A DNA stretch of 6,933 bases from an uncultured Planctomycetota bacterium (GTDB lineage: Bacteria > Planctomycetota > UBA1135 > UBA2386), in assembly GCA_903925435.1 (NCBI GenBank), contig CAIYFF010000590.1, positions 1-6,933 on the forward strand, written 5' to 3'. A program made the translations under genes and the position numbers. Under the pieces are notes generated by a model, which did not search any database, had not been told where the DNA came from, and was given only the letters and a program-made list of their open reading frames with translations. The first letter of the stretch is position 1. The number at the start of each line of letters is the position of its first letter. Below, piece by piece: positions 1 through 6,933 of this stretch.

Positions 1-1
1 G

Positions 2-1656
<1,655 letters not shown>

Positions 1657-1660
<4 letters not shown>

Positions 1661-3147
1661 CGAGCGTCGACTTCGCTGCGCCCGATGCGCGCATCACGAC
1701 GCGCGATGTCGCGCGAGCCGCGATCACTGCAGCGATTGCGATGTGCTGCTACGTGGCGCTCGGCCAGAACCTGATGCACGGGTTCGACGCGTTCTACTAC
1801 CTGCGCGACGTGGACCAGGGGCAGCTGCATCACCCGCGCATCGCGTTCTACCTGCCGCTTGCGTGGGCGTTCACAAAGGTGATGAGTGCGTTCTCCGTGC
1901 GCGAGTATGAGGCGATGCGCGCGCTGTCGTCGCTCGGCGCCGCGATCGGCGTCGCGTGCGTGCAACTCGCGGCGCAGCGCCTTGGGCTATCGCGCGGTCG
2001 CTGCGTCGCCGCGGCGGCGGCAGCGGCGAGCCTTCCGGCCGTGGCCTACTCCGCGAGCGTCGTCGAAGTGGACGCCGTGTTCTTTGGCTGCGCGTGCGCG
2101 AGCTGGATGCCGTTCTCGCGACTCTTGACGACGCAGCGTTGGAGCGCAGCGATCACCACCGGCACTGCCACCGCGATCGCCACCGGCTTCCACGCTTCGG
2201 GCCACTTGCTCGCGCTGCAGTTGTGCGGCCTCGCCGCGATCTGGGACTGGCCGCAGCGACCGTTGCTGCAGTCGCTGCCGCGCGCCGCACTGTTGCTGCT
2301 CACGCACCTTGCCCTCGCGACCTTGATCGCATTCGCATTCGGCACAGGCGAGCAAGGCGAGATGGCGACCAACACGGTGGGCCACGCGTTCCCGCTCGAC
2401 TTCGTGCCGCATGTCGCGACGCATGAATTCGTCCTCGCCTACGCGCCCATCGGCCTCTGCGCGCTCGCTACGTTGCTCGATCGGCCGCGCATCGGCGCGG
2501 GTCTCGCGTACGCGATCTGCCTGTGCGGCTACGTCTTCGTCTCCACCAAGATCCTCGGCTACCAGCGCTACGCGAAGGAGTTCCTCTCGCAAGGCGACAT
2601 CGTCGAACGTGGCTCGTTCTTGCTCGCGCTCGGCGCGCCGATGGCGTTGCTGACGGCGCGACTGTTGCCCGTGCGCGCGATGCTGGTCGCCATCGCAGCG
2701 AGCGCCGCGTTTGCCGTCGTGCAGGTGAAGTCCCACGACTGGCCTGACGATCCGCCTGCTGCCAGCGATGCGATCGAAGTCGCGCTGCTGCGCGGCCCCA
2801 TCGAGCCGTTCGTCGCCGACACGCAAGAATGGGCGTGGATCGCGCGGCGCCATCCGCAGGTTCGCGGCACGCTCTACGGCTCGGTGGCAACCGACGTCGC
2901 GGCTGCGCGCGAGAAGGATCCCACTGTCGTCACGACGGAGATGGTGCTGCTGTGGTTTGCGATGGAGTACGACCGCGCTGTGCAGAAGGGCGCGCAGTAT
3001 GTCGTCACGCAGCGCGCGCTCGATGCGATGGAAGCGAGCGGCGATCCAGCCATCGCGCCCGCCGCGAAGTTGCTGCTCGATCGCTATCGCTTCCAGCTCA
3101 TCGCCGACGCGGGCCCGCTGAAAGCGTTCCAGCTCACGCGCAAGTGA
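1657..3147 (+). CDS. polytopic membrane protein, possibly GT-C-type glycosyltransferase
   Basis: A 496-residue integral membrane protein. The GTG start forms a 4-nt GTGA overlap with the ABC-F stop, which suggests one transcript and coupled translation. About 10-11 hydrophobic segments are visible, roughly at 18-37, 62-79, 88-107, 116-134, 137-155, 164-186, 208-229, 256-274, 280-298, 319-336 and 340-357. A soluble tail of about 140 residues follows (358-496). The loop after the first segment carries acidic residues (D44, D51, D53) and then HHPRIAFYLPL (58-68). An acidic first outer loop followed by a His-Pro stretch before helix 2 recalls GT-C enzymes that use polyprenyl-phosphate sugars (the PMT/ArnT/GT39 and GT83 type). 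This is a layout resemblance, not a family match. The tail resembles the extra-membrane domain of such enzymes but has no motif I recognise. It ends 6 bp from the stop of the convergent methyltransferase gene. It is clearly a membrane protein; the enzymatic role is inference. Confidence 0.85.
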
Positions 3148-3153
3148 TCGAAC

Positions 3154-4134
3154 TCAGCGCTTGGGTCGCGCGTGCACCATCACCGACGCGCCGCGGCCCA
3201 TCGCAGCTTCGAGCCATGACAACGGCATCGCCGCGAGCGTGATGCCGAGGTAGCTGAGGTTGGCGATCGCAGCCCCGATGCCGGTGGGCTTGCCGCCGCG
3301 ACCGAGGCGCGCTGGCGGAAACAACCCCGGCGCCACGCTTGTCGCAAACGTCGTCGGGTTGTCGCGCATGCAGTGCTGGTTCTCGGCGATCACTTCGAAG
3401 CCGTGCTTCTCGAGCGTCATGCGGAACGAGTCCGCCGTGTAGTCGACGAGATGGCGCGGCACGTCGTAGCCATGCCAATAGCGACCGAGCAACTTGGCTT
3501 GCAGGCACGCCGCGTTGGGCACTTGCAGCACCACTTCGCCATCAGGCCGCAGCAGACGCTTCATCGCGTCGAGGATCGGGCCCACGGGATGCACGTGCTC
3601 CAAGAAGTGGAACGCGGTGACGAGCGAGAACGTCCCGTCCGCAAACGGGCAATCGCTGAGCGTGCCACGGATCCCTTGGAAGCCGCGCGCGCGCACCGCC
3701 CACACCGCGGACATGGAGAAGTCCATGCCGATCGCAGACCGCTCGCCGAGCGCCTGCAAGAACGAGCCATCGCCACAGCCGACGTCGAGCATGCGCACAT
3801 CGATGCCCCGCTGCTTCTGCGCCGCGATCGCGCGACCGACGAACCGCACGTGGTCGCGCAGCACGAAGCTGCGGTAGGCCTCCATGAGCCCGCCCTGCGC
3901 TTGCGCGTGGTCGGCCTGGTCCGTGGGGCCAGCCCAGTAGTCCTTCGGGTAGTAGGCGGCGAGGCGTTCGAGCGGCGGGATGTCGGCAAGGAAACGCGAA
4001 CTGCACCGCGCGCATTCGGCGATGTCGAAACGCTCCTCCGTGGTGCGGAACAGCCGGTCACCAAGGGACCGCCAACGCACGCGCACGTCGGTCGCGCCAC
4101 ACACAGGACAACAGCTCGGACCGCTCATGCTCAT
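3154..4134 (-). CDS. class I SAM-dependent methyltransferase with N-terminal zinc-ribbon-like segment
   Basis: A 326-residue cytoplasmic methyltransferase. Two CxxC pairs (C9/C12 and C41/C44) form a likely zinc ribbon, as often seen in methyltransferases of sugar and surface-polysaccharide clusters. The Rossmann core has SAM motif I LDVGCGDGS (116-124), an acidic D138 after strand 2, FHFLEHVHP (175-183) in the post-II position, and LLRPDGEVVLQVPN (194-207). RYWHGYDVPRHL (218-229) is a hallmark of this methyltransferase subgroup. A hydrophobic stretch near the C-terminus (about residues 287-312) could lie on the membrane. ATG codons at 4134 and 4128 are both possible. A weak GAGAA sits too close to the first and about 7 nt from the second, so the shorter form (324 residues) may be the real one. 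The frame stays open upstream to 4350, but that Arg/Pro-rich stretch looks non-coding. Substrate unknown; a sugar or lipid-linked glycan is the likely acceptor, given the neighbouring GT2. Confidence 0.9.
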   Translation of the reverse strand: MSMSGPSCCPVCGATDVRVRWRSLGDRLFRTTEERFDIAECARCSSRFLADIPPLERLAAYYPKDYWAGPTDQADHAQAQGGLMEAYRSFVLRDHVRFVGRAIAAQKQRGIDVRMLDVGCGDGSFLQALGERSAIGMDFSMSAVWAVRARGFQGIRGTLSDCPFADGTFSLVTAFHFLEHVHPVGPILDAMKRLLRPDGEVVLQVPNAACLQAKLLGRYWHGYDVPRHLVDYTADSFRMTLEKHGFEVIAENQHCMRDNPTTFATSVAPGLFPPARLGRGGKPTGIGAAIANLSYLGITLAAMPLSWLEAAMGRGASVMVHARPKR

Positions 4135-4368
4135 TTCTCGTGTTAGGCTAACCCGCCGCTCGCGAGACGGCACCGCATCGTCACGATGTGAAGCGCTCGC
4201 GACGGTGATCGCTCGATGGCGCGGGCGGTTGGTCGTGAAGTCCCGTCCCCTTTTCGCGAGCCTGCGGCTCGTCCCCACCCCACAATCGCGCGGCCTCCTC
4301 GTCCCCCGTCGAGGCTGCATCCCCCCCGTTCCTCGACCTGCCCGCGCCATCGAGCCGACCTACGTCGC
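4135..4368. promoter_or_regulatory. divergent intergenic control region
   Basis: These 234 bp separate the methyltransferase (-) from the glycosyltransferase (+) and must hold the promoters for both. No strong sigma70-like pair is evident on either strand. On the minus strand GTGCCG (4168-4173) and TAGCCT (4145-4150) are 17 nt apart, a weak match (3/6 each) ending about 10 nt before the ATG at 4134. The right part (about 4270-4345) is strikingly C-rich on the + strand, with a run of seven C at 4321-4327. A perfect 6-bp hairpin with a 3-nt loop lies at 4257-4271 (CGAGCC TGC GGCTCG). No gene product is recognisable in any frame. Confidence 0.5.
4142..4152. promoter_or_regulatory. perfect 11-bp palindrome, possible operator
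   Basis: GTTAGGCTAAC is a 5+1+5 inverted repeat, 7 bp upstream of the methyltransferase ATG at 4134. It is one of the few AT-richer spots in the region and overlaps the weak -10 candidate. Its position would suit a repressor site. A palindrome this short can also occur by chance, and no regulator is encoded nearby. Confidence 0.25.
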
Positions 4369-5415
4369 ATGACTTCTTCGACGACCGAACCGAGCACGCC
4401 CCGCGTGAGCGCAGTCGTCGTCAACTACAACTGCGGCGCGATGCTGCTCGACAGCTTGCAGTCGCTGTGCGCGCAGGATTGGCCCGACCTCGAGATCCTG
4501 CTCGTCGACAACGCGAGCAAGGACGGCAGCCTCGACGCGGCCGTCGCGCGCTTTGGCTCGCGGCTGCGCGTGATCAAGAACGCGAAGAACGAAGGGTTTG
4601 CGCGCGCCAACAACCAGGCCTTCGCCGCGGCGACCGGCGAATGGGTCTTCTTGCTCAATCCCGACGCGATCGCAGAACCGAATGCGATCACCGAGTTGAT
4701 GCGCTTCGCTGCGGGCAGGCCCGAGATCGGCATGCTCGCATGCCGCATCCACCGCATGCAGGAGCCCAACGTCTTCGACTCGGCGGGCCTCTTGCTCTAC
4801 CCCGACGGCGTGTGCCGCCCGCGCGCGTGGCAGGAGAAGGACCTCGGCCAGTACGACCGCGCCGAGGAAGTGCTCGCGCCGCACGGCTGCGCCTGCGCGT
4901 ATCGCAAGACGATGCTCGCCGACACCGGCGACTTCGACGAAGCCTACTTCTGCTACCTCGAAGACCTCGACATCGCGATGCGCGGCCAGCTCGGCGGCTG
5001 GAAGTGCTGGTATGTGCCGACCTCGCGCATCCTGCATCACAAGTCCGCGAGCGCCGGCAACTACTCGAAGTTCAAGGCCTACCACGTCGAGCGCAACCGC
5101 ATCTACAACGCGATCAAGCTGCTGCCGCGCTTCATCCTGTTGATGAGCCCGCTGTTCTCGCTCAATCGCTACATGATGCAGGGCTACGCCGCGGCAACGC
5201 ACAGCGGCCTGTCGAGCGACTTCGTGAAGGAGTACTCGTGGTTCCAGCTCGCGTGGCTCATGTTCCGCGCCTACACGGCCGCGATGTGGCGACTGCCGCG
5301 CATGCTGCGCGCGCGGCATCGCATCATGAAGAACCGCAAGATCAGCAAGCGTGAGTGGTACGAGCTGGTCAGCAGGTTCAAGCTCGACGCGATCGAGTTG
5401 GCGCTGAAGTACTGA
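4369..5415 (+). CDS. glycosyltransferase family 2, rhamnosyltransferase-like
   Basis: A 348-residue GT-A fold transferase that would move a sugar from a nucleotide-sugar to a growing surface glycan. The N-terminus has strand VVVNYN (16-21), then LLVDNASKDGS (44-54) for nucleotide binding and NEGFARANN (74-82). LLNPDA (95-100) is the metal-binding DXD equivalent found in WbbL-like rhamnosyltransferases. FDEAYFCYLEDLDIAMR (189-205) contains the ED/D acidic cluster with the likely catalytic base, followed by LHHKSASAG (222-230) and ERNRIYNAIK (241-250), also typical of this subgroup. Two hydrophobic stretches (about 251-264 and 290-305) and a basic C-terminus suggest inner-face membrane association. 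I chose the ATG at 4369 because it opens just before the first conserved strand; it has no clear Shine-Dalgarno. The frame is open back to 4216, but that part is Pro/Arg-rich and domain-free. Donor and acceptor cannot be told from sequence. Confidence 0.93.
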   Translation: MTSSTTEPSTPRVSAVVVNYNCGAMLLDSLQSLCAQDWPDLEILLVDNASKDGSLDAAVARFGSRLRVIKNAKNEGFARANNQAFAAATGEWVFLLNPDAIAEPNAITELMRFAAGRPEIGMLACRIHRMQEPNVFDSAGLLLYPDGVCRPRAWQEKDLGQYDRAEEVLAPHGCACAYRKTMLADTGDFDEAYFCYLEDLDIAMRGQLGGWKCWYVPTSRILHHKSASAGNYSKFKAYHVERNRIYNAIKLLPRFILLMSPLFSLNRYMMQGYAAATHSGLSSDFVKEYSWFQLAWLMFRAYTAAMWRLPRMLRARHRIMKNRKISKREWYELVSRFKLDAIELALKY

Positions 5416-5436
5416 GACGGCGCGCAGCGGGACTTC

Positions 5437-5563
5437 GCTTCGTCACGGATCGCTGCGTCACAGCAGCGCTTCGTCGCGACAGCGCTTCGTCGCGACAGTG
5501 CTTCGTCACGGCAGTGCTTCGTCACGGCAGTGCTTCGTCACGGCAGCATTGCGTCACGGCAGC
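5437..5563. repeat. imperfect 16-bp tandem repeat, about 8 units
   Basis: Consensus unit GCTTCGTCACGGCAGT. Units begin at 5437 (15 bp, diverged end), 5452, 5468, 5484, 5500, 5516, 5532 and 5548. Units 5 and 6 are identical, and unit 7 differs from them at one base. Units 3 and 4 carry GTCGCGAC in place of GTCACGGC. Unit 8 begins ATTGCGTC. The array fills most of the 138-bp gap between the convergent GT2 and modA-like genes. Its last unit enters the modA-like gene and supplies that gene's TGA (5554-5556 read on the minus strand). Because 16 is not a multiple of 3, the TGA in successive units falls in all three minus-strand frames. Unit 2 can fold a 6-bp hairpin (5451-5456 with 5463-5468). Confidence 0.95.
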
Positions 5564-6315
5564 GCGAAGCCGTGCGCCTTCAGCATCTTCTTGCCCGCGT
5601 CGCCGCGAACGAACGCGACGAACGCCGCGGCGGCGTCCTTGTGCGGCGCGTCGCGCAGCACGGCGATCGGGTAGCTCGCGCGCACGTCGTGCTCGCTCGC
5701 GATGGCGACTAGCTCCAGCGTGTCGCCGGTGACGTCGGTGGCGTAGACGATCGCCGCGTCGACTTCGCCGAGGCGCACCTTGCTCACGAGCGCCTTCACG
5801 TTGGTCTCATCCGAGACGGACTTCACCTCGATGCCCGCCTTCGCGATCGCTGCGCGCGCGTAGCCGCCGACCGGAACCGTGGGACCACACAGCGCAACGC
5901 GCAGGTCGTTGCGCGCGAGGTCGTGGATGCTGCGCACGTTCTTGCCGTTGCCCTTCTGCACCGCGATCGCGAGCCCGTTCTCCGCGAACGTCACTGCGTC
6001 CCCGTGCGCGAGCCCCTTGCCGACGACGCGCTGCATGTTGGCTTCATCCGCCGATGCGAACACGTCGGCCTTCGCGCCCTGCTCGATCTGGAACGCGAGG
6101 TTCTGCGATCCGTCGAGCTGCAACCGCACGTCGTAGCCGGGCTGGGCCGCCTCGAACTCGCGCTCGATCGCAGCGAACGGCGCCGCCAGCGACGCAGCGG
6201 CAAAGACGGTGAGCGGCGTCTTGGAGTCGCTCGCCCGATCGCAGCTTCCGAGCGCCAGCAGCAATGCTGCGGCGCATCGCGAGTAGAGGAACGACCGCCG
6301 GCTTTCGGTCTGCAT
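5554..6315 (-). CDS. modA: molybdate-binding-type periplasmic lipoprotein (ModA-like)
   Basis: A 253-residue substrate-binding protein of the molybdate ABC-transporter family. From the ATG at 6315 the N-terminus reads ESRRSFLY (4-11), close to the Tat signature S-R-R-x-F-L-K. A hydrophobic stretch and lipobox LGSC follow (C25), so it is probably a lipid-anchored periplasmic protein. Family motifs are FAAASL (38-43, with the oxyanion-contacting Ser42), GSQNLAFQIEQGAKADVFAS (69-88, with Ser70), ENGLAIAV (112-119), VPVGGYA (147-153), NVKALVSKVRLGEVDAAIVY (172-191) and Tyr191. These match the positions where E. coli ModA binds oxyanion, so molybdate or tungstate is the likely ligand. The C-terminus ends HGFALP at a stop inside the tandem repeat. 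An upstream GTG (6366) would add 17 residues before the signal peptide and is less likely. No modB or modC is adjacent: the gene is convergent with GT2 and divergent from argS. Assignment to ModA is by family, not proven specificity. Confidence 0.9.
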   Translation of the reverse strand: MQTESRRSFLYSRCAAALLLALGSCDRASDSKTPLTVFAAASLAAPFAAIEREFEAAQPGYDVRLQLDGSQNLAFQIEQGAKADVFASADEANMQRVVGKGLAHGDAVTFAENGLAIAVQKGNGKNVRSIHDLARNDLRVALCGPTVPVGGYARAAIAKAGIEVKSVSDETNVKALVSKVRLGEVDAAIVYATDVTGDTLELVAIASEHDVRASYPIAVLRDAPHKDAAAAFVAFVRGDAGKKMLKAHGFALP

Positions 6316-6322
6316 GTGGCGC

Positions 6323-6351
6323 GTCGTAGCGGAGCCGGACGCGACCGGCAA
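6323..6351 (-). promoter_or_regulatory. candidate promoter for the modA-like gene (possibly leaderless)
   Basis: Read on the minus strand, TTGCCG (6346-6351) and TACGAC (6323-6328) are separated by 17 nt. They match the sigma70 consensus at 4/6 and 3/6. The -10 ends only 7 nt before the ATG at 6315, so transcription would begin at or next to the start codon. No Shine-Dalgarno is visible, which fits a leaderless mRNA. The match is weak in GC-rich DNA. Confidence 0.25.
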
Positions 6352-6383
6352 CGCACCAGATCCCACGCCGATCCGCTGCGCAG

Positions 6384-6412
6384 TTCGCGGACCTTGCCTC
6401 GACTGCTATCCT
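6384..6412 (+). promoter_or_regulatory. candidate extended -10 promoter for argS
   Basis: TGCTATCCT (6404-6412) fits an extended -10 element (TGnTATnnT). A poor -35, TTCGCG (6384-6389), lies 17 nt upstream. Transcription from here would leave a leader of about 28 nt before the GTG at 6447. The site lies in the 131-bp gap between the divergent modA-like and argS genes. I see no other plausible argS promoter in this gap. Confidence 0.35.
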
Positions 6413-6446
6413 CCCCGCCCCCGATTCCGGGCCATCTGCACGCGCC

Positions 6447-6933
6447 GTGAGCCAACTCCAACGCCATCTCCAAGACCGCCTCCTCACCGCCCTGCAGGGC
6501 CTCGGCCTTCCGCGCGCGCAGGCAGAACCGCTCGTCGTGCTGCAACCGCCGAAGAACCGCGAGCACGGCGACACGGCGCTCGGCGCGTTCCAGCTCGCGA
6601 AGGCGCTCGGAAAGGCGCCGCCGCAGCTCGCCACCGAACTCGCCGCGGCGATCACCGCCGACGATGTCGTCGAGTCGGCGCAGGCTGCGGGTCCGTTCGT
6701 CAACTTCCGCTTCCGTCGCAGCGCGCTCGCGAAGGACGTGCTCGGCGACATCCTCGAAGGCGCAGCGCCATACGGCCCCGCAGCGAGCAACGGCCAGGTC
6801 GTCTGCATCGACTTCAGCTCGCCCAACATCGCGAAGCCGTTCCACATCGGCCACATGCGCAGCACGGTGATCGGCGCGTCGCTGCGTCGCATCCATCGCC
6901 ACATCGGCGCGACCGTGCACGGCATCAACCACC
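6447..6933 (+). CDS. argS: arginyl-tRNA synthetase, N-terminal part (cut by window edge)
   Basis: The first 162 residues of a class I aminoacyl-tRNA synthetase that charges tRNA-Arg with arginine in the cytoplasm. The N-terminal additional domain, which contacts the tRNA D-loop, spans about 1-110; it includes PPKNREHGDTALGAFQLAK (34-52) and AGPFVNFRF (81-89). The catalytic domain then opens with CIDFSSPNIAKPFHIGHMRS (120-139), holding the class-defining HIGH motif (133-136) that binds ATP. SSPNIAKPF is the form seen in Bacillus-type and eukaryotic ArgRS rather than the E. coli form. The GTG at 6447 is the only sensible start: it puts about 30 residues before the KNREHGD motif, as usual, and the upstream frame lacks family sequence. 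No clear Shine-Dalgarno precedes it. The rest of the gene, including the KMSKS-region and the anticodon-binding domain, lies beyond the window. Confidence 0.95.
   Translation, partial: MSQLQRHLQDRLLTALQGLGLPRAQAEPLVVLQPPKNREHGDTALGAFQLAKALGKAPPQLATELAAAITADDVVESAQAAGPFVNFRFRRSALAKDVLGDILEGAAPYGPAASNGQVVCIDFSSPNIAKPFHIGHMRSTVIGASLRRIHRHIGATVHGINH

Noticed and set aside
1987..2853. Minus-strand open frame opposite the membrane protein
   Set aside because: Charged, repetitive Arg/Glu-rich translation with no motif. The plus strand shows coherent membrane segments.
4257..4271. Hairpin CGAGCC-TGC-GGCTCG as a terminator
   Set aside because: It is not followed by a T-run on either strand (the T4 precedes it on the plus strand), and no gene ends next to it.
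4135..4350. N-terminal extensions of the methyltransferase (to 4350) and of GT2 (from 4216)
   Set aside because: The two would overlap each other on opposite strands, both read as Pro/Arg-rich low-complexity peptide, and neither adds a domain.
4360..5319. Minus-strand open frame opposite the GT2 gene
   Set aside because: Antisense to conserved GT2 motifs; no recognisable domain.
5437..5563. CRISPR array
   Set aside because: Units are 16 bp and directly adjacent, with no spacers and no cas genes nearby.
5991..6932. Two long minus-strand open frames spanning the modA-like 5' end and argS
   Set aside because: They run antisense to the argS HIGH-motif region and out of frame with modA; translations are Arg/Ala-rich and domain-free.

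Overview
The window reads as ordinary chromosomal DNA from a high-GC bacterium, with GCG, CGC, GAC and CTC codons dominating. A lipobox-type signal peptide indicates a bacterial cell envelope with anchored lipoproteins. No gene fixes the phylum. The general style would fit Planctomycetota or a myxobacterium-like group, but that is only an impression. No tRNA, rRNA, insertion sequence, CRISPR array or phage gene is visible.

Layout from left to right: (1) the 3' part of an ABC-F ATPase gene (+, cut by the left edge); (2) a 496-residue multi-pass membrane protein (+) whose GTG start overlaps the ABC-F stop by 4 nt; (3) six bases further on, a convergent gene (-) for a SAM-dependent methyltransferase with an N-terminal four-cysteine zinc-ribbon-like segment; (4) a 234-bp divergent intergenic region; (5) a family 2 glycosyltransferase (+); (6) a 138-bp convergent intergenic region largely filled by an imperfect 16-bp tandem repeat (about eight units); (7) a molybdate-binding-type periplasmic lipoprotein (modA-like, -); (8) a 131-bp divergent promoter region; (9) the 5' third of argS, arginyl-tRNA synthetase (+), starting at GTG and cut by the right edge.

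Genes 2, 3 and 5 form a loose surface-glycan theme: a possible GT-C-like membrane enzyme, a sugar-metabolism-type methyltransferase and a rhamnosyltransferase-like GT2. The methyltransferase and the GT2 diverge from a shared control region. The ABC-F protein and ArgS belong to translation. The modA-like gene has no modB or modC beside it.

I found no convincing undescribed multi-gene system. The most unusual item is the 16-bp tandem array. Its last unit contains the modA stop codon, and it may have grown by slippage from the end of that gene.
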